Assembly: GCF_023898315.1 (NCBI RefSeq)
Contig: NC_064619.1
Location: 346,714,650-346,778,649, forward strand
Origin: Schistocerca nitens
Taxonomy: Eukaryota > Arthropoda > Insecta > Orthoptera > Acrididae
Length of the DNA: 64,000 nt
Direction: 5' to 3'
The notes beneath the pieces are model-generated. The model saw only the letters and a program-made list of their open reading frames with translations. It did no database searches and was not told the DNA's origin. The position numbers were made by a program, and so were the translations under genes. Shown one piece after another: positions 11,105-20,541 of the stretch; position 1 is the first letter of the stretch; the number at the start of each line of letters is the position of its first letter.

Positions 11105-11640
11105 TGCGATAGCGAAGCCTTCCATACGCTGTGGCCGTCTGCGCTCTCGTACGGATCGCGTCTACAGAGCGCTTCGTTACCGGCCGCGTTATCCAAGTGA
11201 CGTGCGTGTTCGATGCGGCGTTTCCTCGTGGCACATTGGTGGCCTCGGTGATAGGCGCATGCGGATAGCTATCTGCGGAATCGAACGATCCGGTCGACAG
11301 AGATGCGTTTTCTGCGCGGAATCAATAATAAAACGAGATAACAGCGGTGGGCACGCGCTCGCGCGCGGACGCGTTAACACGTGGCGATAGCCCGCCGGCC
11401 GATACCGCGACAATGGCCCGCCGTGTTCATTAGCGGCGCAATATAATTACCGTTTTGTCTGGCGCCGGGGCCGGCGCTCGCGACGCCGTCGATACCGATC
11501 GCCGGAGCGCCCGTTGGCTGGATTTTCCATTAAAGCCTGCATTCGCCGCGGGCTGATTTAACTCGCCAAACTGCCGAGGACGCGGCCAGGCGAAACGCCG
11601 AAAAGGGCCACTATTTTCGGAGATAAATAAATAACTGTTT
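11105..11640. other. CpG-dense GC-rich island
   Basis: A sharply bounded GC-rich, CpG-rich block lies in AT-rich surroundings. It has many CG-containing words (GCGCGCGGACGCG, CCGGGGCCGGCGCTCGCGACG, CGCCGCGGGC). It has no long frame on either strand beyond 74 codons and no recognised repeat head. It could be a conserved non-coding or promoter-like element, the remains of a GC-rich mobile element, or an unannotated exon. The sequence alone does not decide. Confidence 0.5.
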
Positions 11641-11953
11641 GTTATTTACAAGCAAATTACCTTTAAGCTATAAGCTACATACCATCCTTTGTGAGTTCAT
11701 TTTGCACGGTTTGCATTAACTTGGCAAACTGTTGCTTTAGCAATTTCTGCCTCAGACCTACCAATATCTCCACCTAGCTCATCTGACGCCGCTCGTGGTG
11801 TGGAATTTAGTTGACAAAGCACTCACTGTTACTTAGCAAAAAGGCATATTAACAGCAAAATAATGAGAAAAATCTGAGGGAATGGTAATCATCTTTTGTT
11901 GAACAGGTTTCGTAAAACGTAGATGTTTTGGACTGCAACACTTTCACCTTTCC
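11641..11953. other. Intergenic, nothing recognised
   Basis: AT-rich DNA without a recognisable feature. Confidence 0.5.
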
Positions 11954-12183
11954 AGAATGAGATTTTCACTCCGCAGTGGAGTGTGCGCTTATATGAAACT
12001 TGGGGGCAGATTAAAATTGTGTGCCAGAACGAGACTCGAACTCGGGCCTTTGCCTTTCGAGGGCAAGTACTCTACCATCTTTTTTAACTCTATTTTTGCA
12101 TTTTTTCGGTATTGTTCATTGCATTTGGTCTGGGCAGGCGTCATAAGACATCCGTTCAAGTTGATCGTAGATTCCTTTACTCT

Positions 12184-12242
<59 letters not shown>

Positions 12243-12392
12243 GAGGGCGAGCAGTCTGCAGAACAGGCACTCCTGAAAGAAAAGATATTGCGGAAACATG
12301 GCTTAGCCACAGCCTGGTGCATGTTTCCAGAATGGCAAAGGTCCCGAGTTCGAGTCTCGGTACGGCACACAGCTTAAATCTGCCAGGATGTT
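11954..12392. repeat. Inverted tRNA-derived repeat pair around a second short repeat and T55
   Basis: The left part (11954-12078) is the antisense form of the repeat seen at 10255, including the tRNA-like GAGACTCGAACTCGGG. The right part (12244-12392) carries the sense form, with GGTCCCGAGTTCGAGTCTCGG. About 60 bp of each is inverted relative to the other. Between them lie a different short repeat (TTTAACTCTATTTTTGCAT...GATTCCTTTACTCTG) and an uninterrupted T run at 12185-12239. I read this as one snap-back repeat copy with another short element or its poly-T inside. Confidence 0.65.
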
Positions 12393-12619
12393 TCACTTTC
12401 ATCTTCGACTGTCAGCGTTATTGCACTCACCACGTTCACAATTTCAACATTTACTCTCTAAATTGCAATCTTCGTCATGAAAACAGTTGAAGGTGACGTT
12501 GACATCCTTAAAAGAGTTTTAATTCTTATATTAAATAATAGCCAGTTTATCGCAGTTATATATAGTAATGCTAGCACTTATCGTTTATTCAGTGATATAA
12601 TTTCTAAAATCACTGGGGG

Positions 12620-14183
12620 ATGTGGCAACAAAACGACAATTCACGTTGTTGTGTAGAATCTATGAGCGGCCACATACCACCTGACTTTCGGAGGAATATC
12701 ATACACGTAATTCCGAAGAGTGCAACAGCTGACAAGAGCGACAATTATCGCACAGTCAGCTTAACAGCTCATGCATCCATGCTGCTGACAAGAATAATAT
12801 ACAGAAGAATGGAAAAGAAAATTGATGATGTGTTAGATGATGATCAGTTTGGCTGTTGGAAAGGTAAAGGCACCAGGCAGGCAATTCTCACGTTGCGGTT
12901 GATAACGGAAACAAGACTAATGAAAAATAAAGGCACGTCCATAGCATTTGTCGACTTGGGAAAACCGTTAGACAATGTAAAATGGTGCAAGATGTTCGAA
13001 ATTTCGGCAAAAATAGGGGTAAGCTGTAGGGAGAGACGGGTAATATACAATATGTACCAGAGTGGACGACCAAGGACGAAGTGCTCGGATTAAAAAGGTA
13101 AGCTGGAGATGCACTCTCTCGCCCCTACTGTTCAATCTATACATCGAGGAAGCAATGATGGAAATAAATGGCTCTGAGCACTATGGGACTTAACATCTAT
13201 GGTCATCAGTCCCCTAGAACTTAGAACTACTTAAACCTAACTAACCTAAGGACAGCACACAACACCCAGCCATCACGAGGCAGAGAAAATCCCTGACCCC
13301 GCCGGGAATCGAACCCGGGAACCCGGGCGTGGGAAGCGAGAACGCTACCGCACGACCACGAGATGCGGGCCGATGGAAATAAAAGAAAGGTTCAGGAAGT
13401 GGCATTAAAATTGAGGGTGAAAGGATAACAATGATATGATTCGCTGATAACATTGCTATCCTGAATGAAAGTGAAGAGGATTACAGGATCTGCTGCATGG
13501 AATGGAGAGCCTTATCAGTACGGAATATGAATTGAGGGTAAAACGAAGAAAGACGTTAGTACTGTGAAGTAGCGGTAATGAGAACAGCGAGGAACTAAGC
13601 ATCAGGACTGATGGTCACGATGTAGATGAAGTTAAGGGATTCTACTTCTTAGGCAGCAAAATTACCAATGACGGACTGAGCAAGGACGACATCAAAAGCA
13701 CACTACCACTGGCAAAAAGGGCGTTCCTGGCCAAGAGAAGTCTAACATAGGCCTTAATTTGAGGAACGAATTTCTGAGAATGTACGTTTGGAACACAACA
13801 TTTTATGGTAGCGAACGTGGACTCTGGGAAAACCGGAACAGAAGAGGATCGAAGCATTTGAGATGTGGTGCTACAGACGAATTTTGGCAATTACGTCGAA
13901 TCATACGGTAAGGGGTGAGAAGGTTCCGCGCAGAATCGGAGATGAAAGGATATGTGGAAAACACTGACAAGGAGAAGGGACAGGATGAAAGGGCATCTGT
14001 TAAGACTTGGGAATGACTTTTATGGTAGAGGACAAAAACCATAGAGGAAGACAGAGATTGGAATACATCCAGCAAATAATTGAGGATGTAGGTTGTGAGC
14101 GCTACTCTGAGATGAAGCGGTTGGCACAATAGAGGAATTCGTGGCAGGCAGCATCAAACCAACCGAAGACTGATGACTCAAAA
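12620..14183 (+). pseudogene. Decayed RTE-type LINE reverse transcriptase
   Basis: The frame starting near 12650 carries RT blocks similar to the LINE at 16497-19461. They include FRRNIIHVIPKS, DNYRTVSLTAHASMLLTRIIYRRMEKK, DDQFGCWKGKGTRQAILTLRL and AFVDLGKPLDNV, in which the usual catalytic AFD reads PLD. After the SINE insertion, FADD-like sequence occurs near 13440, then KGFYFLGSKITNDG and the C-terminal tail in several frames. Stops and frameshifts are frequent. The catalytic aspartate block at about 12965 is damaged and the element is 5' truncated. It is an old insertion, clearly more diverged than the copy at 3651. Confidence 0.88.
13169..13371 (-). repeat. tRNA-Gly-headed SINE with exact 12-bp TSD, inside the LINE remnant
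   Basis: Minus-strand reading gives a tRNA-Gly-like head (GTGGTCGTGCGGTAGCGTTCTCGC with B box GGTTCGATTCC). It then joins the same ~100-bp body as the Leu-headed SINEs (GGTTTAAGTAGTTCTAAGTTC...GAGCCATTT). Perfect repeats GATGGAAATAAA at 13157-13168 and 13372-13383 define it. It splits the LINE remnant and therefore inserted later. Confidence 0.95.
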
Positions 14184-14186
14184 ACT

Positions 14187-14311
14187 GCCATGTAAGCAGG
14201 AGATCCCGGGTTCGAGTCCCGGTCGGGGCACAAATTTTCAACATGTCCCCAATGAAGTACATCAACGTCTGTTTGCATCTAGGGTGTCCATTTAATTATC
14301 ATTTCATTTCT
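14187..14311 (+). repeat. tRNA-related short repeat fragment
   Basis: It contains a B-box-like tRNA 3' half (GAGATCCCGGGTTCGAGTCCCGGTCGGGGCAC). This is followed by CAAATTTTCAACATGTCCCC...CATTTAATTATCATTTC, which I recognise as the body of a dispersed orthopteran repeat. The tRNA 5' half is missing. Confidence 0.65.
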
Positions 14312-14841
14312 AGCAAAGCTGCATGGTCATCCACGGTAACTGTTCTTTCGAGAACAGATACTACCGTCATATTTAGATTTTTTAGGTGGCAGCCCTGAGA
14401 ATATCCCCTCTGCCACCTCAAGAAAACTCCCGCTCTGTATCGACGAGAATAATAAACCAAAATATGGATCTTAGATCTAAGAAGTAACACATGATTTTTA
14501 TATAGTATCGAAACTACTTCAGTTATGAAGATGAACTACAAATGTTAGTCAATCTTTTAAATTTCATTGCAAAGCTTCATAAGGGACGACCAAAAAGTTT
14601 TCGTTTAAGCGATTTCCTGCACCGTATATGCAACGAGCTCGACACCGATGCGAGTATATAAGCACCCAAACATAGGCAAAAGATTAGTGCGCATTCCTGT
14701 CTTTCAGGCGCTCGTGCGGTAAACGCGGAAATGCGGACTATGGCGACGTTATCGCCAAATGCGTCCAAAAACACAACAATAGTGCCGTTGTTCTTTCCTA
14801 GGCTGCCGAAGGACAAACACCGGTAGATATGTAAGAATGTA

Positions 14842-16032
14842 CACTAAAGAGACAAAGAAACTGGCCCACCTGCCTAATATTGTGTAGGGCCCCGGCGAGC
14901 ACTCAGAAGTGCCGCAACACGACGTGGGATCGACTCGACTGATGCCTTAGGTAGTTTTGGAGGGAACTGACACCGTGAATCCCGCAGGACTGTCCATAAA
15001 TCCGTAAGAGTGCGAGCGGGTGAAGATCTCTTCTGAACAGCACGCTGCAAGGCATCCCAGATATGCTCAATAATGTTCATATCTGGTGAGTTTGGTGGCC
15101 AGCAGAGGTGTTTAAACTCAGAAGAGTGTTCCTGGAGCTACTCTGTGCAGTTCTAGGCTTGTGGGGTGTCGCATTGGAATTCCCCAAGTCCGTCGGAATG
15201 CACAATGGACATGAATGGATGCAGATGGTCAGACGGGAAGCTTACTTACGTTTCACCTGTCACAGTCGTATGTAGACGTATCAGGGGTCTCACATTACTC
15301 CAACTGCAGACGCCCCATACCATTACGAAGCCTCCACCAGCTTGAACGGTCCCCTGCTGACATGTAGGGTCCACGGATTCATGAGGTTGTCTCTATACCC
15401 ATGCACGTCCATCTGCTCGATAGAGTTTGAAACGAGACTCGTCCGACCAAGAAATATGTTTCCAGTCATCAACACTTCAGTGTCGGAGTTGATGGGCCCA
15501 GGTGAAGAGTAAAGGTTTGTGTCGCGCAGTCATCGAGTGTACACGAGTCGGCCTTCGGCTTCGAAAGCCCATACAGATATGTTTCGTTGAATGGTTCGCA
15601 CGCTGACACTTGATGATGGCCAATCATCGAAATCTACAGCAATTTGCGGAAGGGTTGCATTTCCGTCACGTTGAACGATTCTCTTCAGTCATCATTGGTC
15701 CCATTCTTGCAAAATCTTTTCCCGGCCACAGCGATGTCGGAGTTTTGATGTTTTGCCGAATTCCTAATACTCCGGTACACCCGCGAAATGGTCTTCGGGA
15801 AAATCCCCACTTCATCACTGCCTCGGAGATTCTGTGTCCCATCGTTCGTACGCCGACTATAACACCAAACTCACAAAAATCTTGATAACCTGCCATTGTA
15901 GCAGCAGTAGCCGATCTAACAACTGCGCCAGATACTTGTTTTCTTACATGGGCGCAGCGCCGTAATCTGCCTGTTTACATATCTCTGTATGTAAATACGC
16001 ATGCCTGTACCAGTTTCTTTGGCGCTTCAGTG
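14842..16032 (-). mobile_element. Tc1-like element nested in the mariner (1,191 bp)
   Basis: Near-perfect ~25-bp inverted repeats (CACTAAAGAGACAAAGAAACTGG at left; CCAGTTTCTTTGGCGCTTCAGTG at right) are bounded by TA at 14840-14841 and 16033-16034. On the minus strand the first transposase part (15666-15896) begins MAGYQDFCEFGV and contains an HTH-like segment. The C-terminal part (14874-15080) reads MNIIEHIWDALQRAV. Between them are stops and frame changes, so the gene is dead although the ends are complete. The length is near that of a full Tc1-like element. Confidence 0.93.
14874..15896 (-). pseudogene. Tc1-like transposase pseudogene
   Basis: It would encode a DDE transposase that cuts at the inverted repeats and inserts at TA. 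The start at 15896 (MAGYQDF) gives a paired-like DNA-binding domain fragment (...ISEAVMKWGFSRR). The second catalytic region is only recognisable at nucleotide level around 15160-15200. The third acidic residue is in NIIEHIWD near 15070. Several frame changes separate these blocks. It serves as a fossil marker only. Confidence 0.85.
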
Positions 16033-16034
16033 TA

Positions 16035-16300
16035 TATGGAGCAGCATGTCTGTCGAAAACACCGTAGTGAAATGACGCGACAACGGGTGCTGCTGGTACA
16101 TGATAACGCACGTTCCCATATCGCAAATGTCGTATTGCGGAAGGTAGGCCAACCCAAGAGGAAGACACTCGAGCATCCGCCCTATAGTCCTGATCTCTGG
16201 TCATGCGTTTATCACCCCTTCGGTCCCTTAAAAACGACCTTGAACTGTGGACGATTCCAGTCGGACGACCATGTGCAGCAGGCATGATGCTTCACCAAAC
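16035..16300 (+). pseudogene. Mariner transposase C-terminal remnant
   Basis: The frame shows LLVHDNARSHIANVV, the second catalytic aspartate motif of mariner, and HPPYSPDLWS, the third-acidic-residue motif. FGPLKTTL and a DDHVQQA segment follow before a stop. It belongs to the mariner at 14582-16420; everything 5' of this block was deleted or replaced. It is not functional. Confidence 0.85.
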
Positions 16301-16496
16301 GGTGTCTTCAGCCTGGAGCGGCGGTGGGATGTTTACTTCAAGGCTCACGGACATTTTGTCTGATTGACATGCTGATTCTTGAATACACGGCCTTCGAACA
16401 GAAACATCGTGATCGCCCCTTATAAAATTTTAAAATTAGGGAGCTATATTACTTCTAACGAATATCAGAACGTAGATGTTGTTGTTGTTGTTGTCT

Positions 16497-19461
16497 TCAG
16501 TCCTGAGACTGGTTTGATGCAGCTGTCCATGCTACTCTATCCTGTGCAAGCTTCTTCATCTCCCAGTACCTACTGCAACCTACATCCTTCTGAATCTGCT
16601 TGGTGTATTCATCTCTTGGTCTCCCTCTATGATTTTTACCCTCCACGCTGCCCTCCAATACTAAATTGGTGATCCCTTGATGCCTCAGAACATGTCCTAC
16701 CAATCGATCCCTTCTTCTAGTCAAGTTGTGCCACAAACTCCTCTTCTCCCCAATCCTATTCAATACCTCCTCATTAGTTATGTGACCTACCCATCTAATC
16801 TTCAGCATTCTTCTGTAGCACCACATTTCAAAAGATCCTATTCTCTTCTTGTCTAAACTATTTATCGTCCATGTTTCACTTCCATACATGGCTACACTCC
16901 ATACAAATACTTTCAGAAACGACTTCCTGACACTTAAATCTATACTCGATGTTAACAAATTTCTCTTCTTCAGAAACGCTTTCCTTGCCATTGCCAGTCT
17001 ACATTTTATATCCTCTCTACTGCGACCATCATCAATTATTTTTCTCCCCAAATAGCGAAACTCCTTTACTACTTTAAGTGTCTCATTTCCTAGTCTAATT
17101 CCCTCAGCATCACCCGACTTAATTCGACTGCATTCCATTATCCTCGGTTTGCTTTTGTTGATGTTCATCTTATATCCACCTTTCAAGACACTGACCATTC
17201 CGTTCAATTGCTCTTCCAAGTCCTTTGCTATCTCTGACAGAATTACAATGTCATCGGCGAATCTCAAAGTTTTTATTTGTTCTCCATGGATCTTAATACC
17301 TACTCCAAATTTTTCTTTTGTTTCCTTCATTGCTTGCTCAATATACAGATTGAATAACATCGGGGATAGGCTACAACCCTGTCTCACTCCCTTCCCAACC
17401 ACTGCTTCCCTTTCATGCCCCTCAACTCTTATAACTGCCATTTGGTTTCTATACAAATTGTAAATAGCCTTTCGCTCCCTGTATTTTACCCCTGCCACCT
17501 TCAGAATTTGAAAGAGAGTATTCCAGTAAATATTGTCAAAAGCTTTCTCTAAGTCTACAAATGCTAGAAACGTAGGTTTGCCTTTCCTTAATCTAGCTTC
17601 TAAGATAAGTCGTAGTGTCAGTATTACCTCACGAGTTCCAATATTTCTACGGAATCCAAACTGATCTTCCCCGAGGTCGGCTTCTACTAGTTTTTCCATT
17701 CGTCTGCAAAGAATTTTCGTTAGTATTTTGCAGCCGTGACTTATTAAACTGATAGTTCGGTAATTTTCACATCTGTCAACACCTGCTTCCTTTGGGATTG
17801 GAATTATTGTATTCTTCTTGAAGTCTGAGGGTATTTCGCCTGCCTCATACATCTTGCTCACCAGATGGTAGAGTTTTGTTAGGACTGGCTCTCCCAAGGC
17901 CGTCAGTAGTTCTAATGGAATGTTATCTACTCCCGGGGCCTTGTTTCGACTCAGGTCTTTCTGTGCTCTGTCAAACTCTTCACGCAGTATCGTATCTCCC
18001 ATTTCATCTTCATCTGCATCTTCTTCCATTTCCATAATATTGTCCTCAAGTACATCGCCCTTGTATAGACCCTCTATATACTCGTTCCACCTTTCTGCTT
18101 TCCCTTCTTTGCTTAAAACTGGGTTTAGATCTGAGCTTTTGATATTCATACAAGTGGTTCTCTTTTCTCCAAAGGTCTCTTTAATTTTCCTATAGGCAGT
18201 ATCTATCTTACCCCTAGTGAGATAAGCCTCTACATCCTTACATTTGTCCTCTATCCATCCCTGCTTAGCCATTTTGCACTTCCTGTCGATCTCATTTTTG
18301 AGACGTTTGTATTCTTTTTTGCCTGCTTCGTTTACTGCATTTTTATATTTTCTCCTTTCATCAATTAAATTCAATATTTCTTCTGTTACCCAAGGATTTC
18401 TACTAGCCCTTGTCTTTTTACCTACTTGATCCTCTGCTGCCTTCACTACTTCATCCCTCAAAGCTACCCATTCTTCATCTACTGTATTTCTTTCCCCCAT
18501 TCCTGTCAATTGTTCCCTTATGCTCTCCTTGAAACTCTGTACAGCCTCTTGTTCTTTCAGTTTATCCAGGTCCCATCTCCTTAAATTCCCACCTTTTTGC
18601 AGTTTCTTCAGTTTTAATCTACAGGTCATAACCAATAGATTGTGGTCAGAGTCCACATCTGCCCCTGGAAATGTCTTACAATTTAAAACCTGGTTCCTAA
18701 ATCTCTGTCTTACCATTATATAATCTATCTGAAACCTTTTACTATCTCCAGGGTTTTTCCATGTATACAACCTTCTTTTATGATTCTTGAACCAAGTGTT
18801 AGCTATGATTAAGTTGTGCTCTGTGCAAAATTCTACCAGGCGGCTTCCTCTTTCATTTCTTACCCCCAATCCATATTCACCTACTACCTTTCCTTCTCTC
18901 CCTTTTCCTTCCAATGAATTCCAGTCACCCATGACTATTAAATTTTCGTCTCCCTTCACTATCTGAATAATTTCATTTATTTCATCATCCATTTCTTCAA
19001 TTTCTTCGTCATCTGCAGATCTAGTTGGCATATAAACTTGTACTACTGTGGTAGGCGTGGGCTTCGTGTCTATCTTGGCCACAATAATGCGTTCACTATG
19101 CTGTTTGTAGTAGCTTACCCGCACTCCTATTTTTTTTATTCATTATTAAACCTACTCCAGCATTACCCCTATTTGACTTTGTATTTATAACCCTGTATTC
19201 GCCTGACCAAAAGTCTTGTTCCTCCTGCCACCGAACTTCACTAATTCCCACTATATCTAACTTTAACCTATCCATTTCCCTATTCAAATTTTCTAACCTA
19301 CCTGCCCGATTAAGGGATCTGACATCCCACGCTCCGATCCGTAGAACGCCAGTTTTCTTTCTCCTGATAACGACGTCCTCTTGAGTAGTCCCCACCCGGA
19401 GATCCGAATGGGGGACTATTTTACCTCCGGAATATTTTACCCGAGAGGACGCCATTATCAT
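16497..19461 (-). pseudogene. RTE LINE polyprotein: APE endonuclease and reverse transcriptase
   Basis: The upstream frame (start near 19452, MASSRVKYSGG) contains the endonuclease N-terminus: GAWDVRSLNRAGRLENL, then ISEVRWQE with the catalytic Glu. The main frame (19124-16497, 875 codons) continues with GDWNSLEGKGR (the DWN block), DSDHNLLVM (the catalytic SDH), RT motifs FKKNTIIPIPK, DQFGFRR, AFVDLEKAFD, GVRQGCSLSPMLFNLY and FADDIVILSE, and the tail FEMWCYRRMLKIRW. The two frames differ by one base in a T8 run at 19130-19137 (A8 in sense), which is the only break I see. All catalytic RT aspartates are present. No first ORF or zinc-knuckle ORF is seen. Confidence 0.93.
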
Positions 19462-19568
19462 TAACCATACAGTAAAGCTGCATGCCCTCGGGAAAAATTA
19501 CGGCTGTAGTTTCCCGTTGCTTTCAACCGTTCGCAGTACCAGCATAGCAAGGCCGTTTTGGTTAGTGT

Positions 19569-20321
19569 TGAAACGCGTACGTTTCATGGGCAGCGATGGC
19601 GAGCCACAGAATCTCTGACCAGAGAGTATGTAGTTAGTGCAGTTACGCTCGACTCGCAGTAGCGAGCAGTCAGTCTGTCGGTAGTGGTAACCCAGTGCAG
19701 TTGCGAGCTAGCAGTTGCGAGTAGCGTGTCGGAGATGACGCAGTCGCGGTCTAGATGCGAGAGAGTTTAGTTGTGTGTGAGGAGTCGGCGGGCGTCGACA
19801 TCGCACTCTGGTCATGATTCAGGACGAGGTATATTATTAAGCAGCATTGCGCTCAGCTAACGATGTAAATTAACTGTAACTAATTTGTGCAATAATCGCC
19901 CCAATAATAATTTTGATTTCAAAGCAATTTTTTACAAAAAAAAATCATTTGATTCCCTTGCATTTCCTTAAAGAAATTTTCAGTTAGATTTTTTTAAAAA
20001 AAGTACTTGCAATGCATTTCCTCCAAGCCGCGGCCAACAATAAGAGCAGAACTTTGACATGCAGTTATACTGAGGTAAGAAATTAATTCTGATTTCGCAC
20101 AGGCCCAAAGACTGATATTTCCGTCTATTTGCGTTTCCATTGTCACTGAGATTTTCATTATCATTGAATTGACTTTCATTTTGTGACGAACTTATACTTG
20201 GGTCAGATAGCTAGTTTTCATTTGTCATCGTCATTAAATATAATTGCGGGGAGGTTACACTTAGCTCTAGTTCCATTTGCATTTGAGTATTGTCATTAGA
20301 AATTTTTGTGGGGAGGTTACA
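19569..20321 (+). repeat. 5' LTR of element A
   Basis: 753 bp, TG...CA, nearly identical to 28791-29543. The first third is GC-rich, with repeated GCAGTTACGCTCGACTCGCAG/GCAGTTGCGAGC motifs. The last part is AT-rich. I could not place a TATA box with confidence. Confidence 0.95.
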
Positions 20322-20323
20322 CT

Positions 20324-20341
20324 TGGCGACACCCGGTCCAG
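20324..20341 (+). promoter_or_regulatory. Primer-binding site of element A
   Basis: TGGCGACACCCGGTCCAG begins two bases after the LTR. The leading TGG is complementary to a tRNA CCA end, as expected for tRNA-primed minus-strand synthesis. I do not assign the tRNA species. Confidence 0.75.
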
Positions 20342-20541
20342 GATCGTATTTCGTAGAGAATCTTTTGAAAAACAGATATCTGCTCTTATTTGTTTAAATA
20401 TAATTACAATTTGGCGCAACGCATTTACTAATTTGTGAATTTCTCTCCTCAGATCATCGGCAATTCTTTGCTCTGTTGTATTTGTGTGTTGCTTTTGCAT
20501 TGTGCTTATTTGTTTTGTGAATAATTGTGACTATTGTAAAA

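Larger units (their letters stand above)
14582..16420 (+). mobile_element. Mariner-type element split by a Tc1 insertion
   Basis: Outer ends AGGGACGACCAAAAAGTTTTCGT and, inverted, AGGGGCGATCACGATGTTTCTGT form imperfect terminal repeats. TA dinucleotides flank them at 14580-14581 and 16421-16422. Without the nested 1,191-bp element it is about 650 bp, half a normal mariner, so it was already deleted internally. A transposase C-terminal remnant lies at 16035-16300. Confidence 0.8.

Noticed and set aside
11957..12490. 177-codon frame with a poly-Phe run
   Set aside because: It is created by the T55 homopolymer within repeat sequence, and the opposite strand gives poly-Lys in the same way.
16497..19124. 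875-codon frame as a host gene
   Set aside because: It has the APE endonuclease and RT motifs of a LINE, a (CAA)n tail and a 12-bp target duplication.
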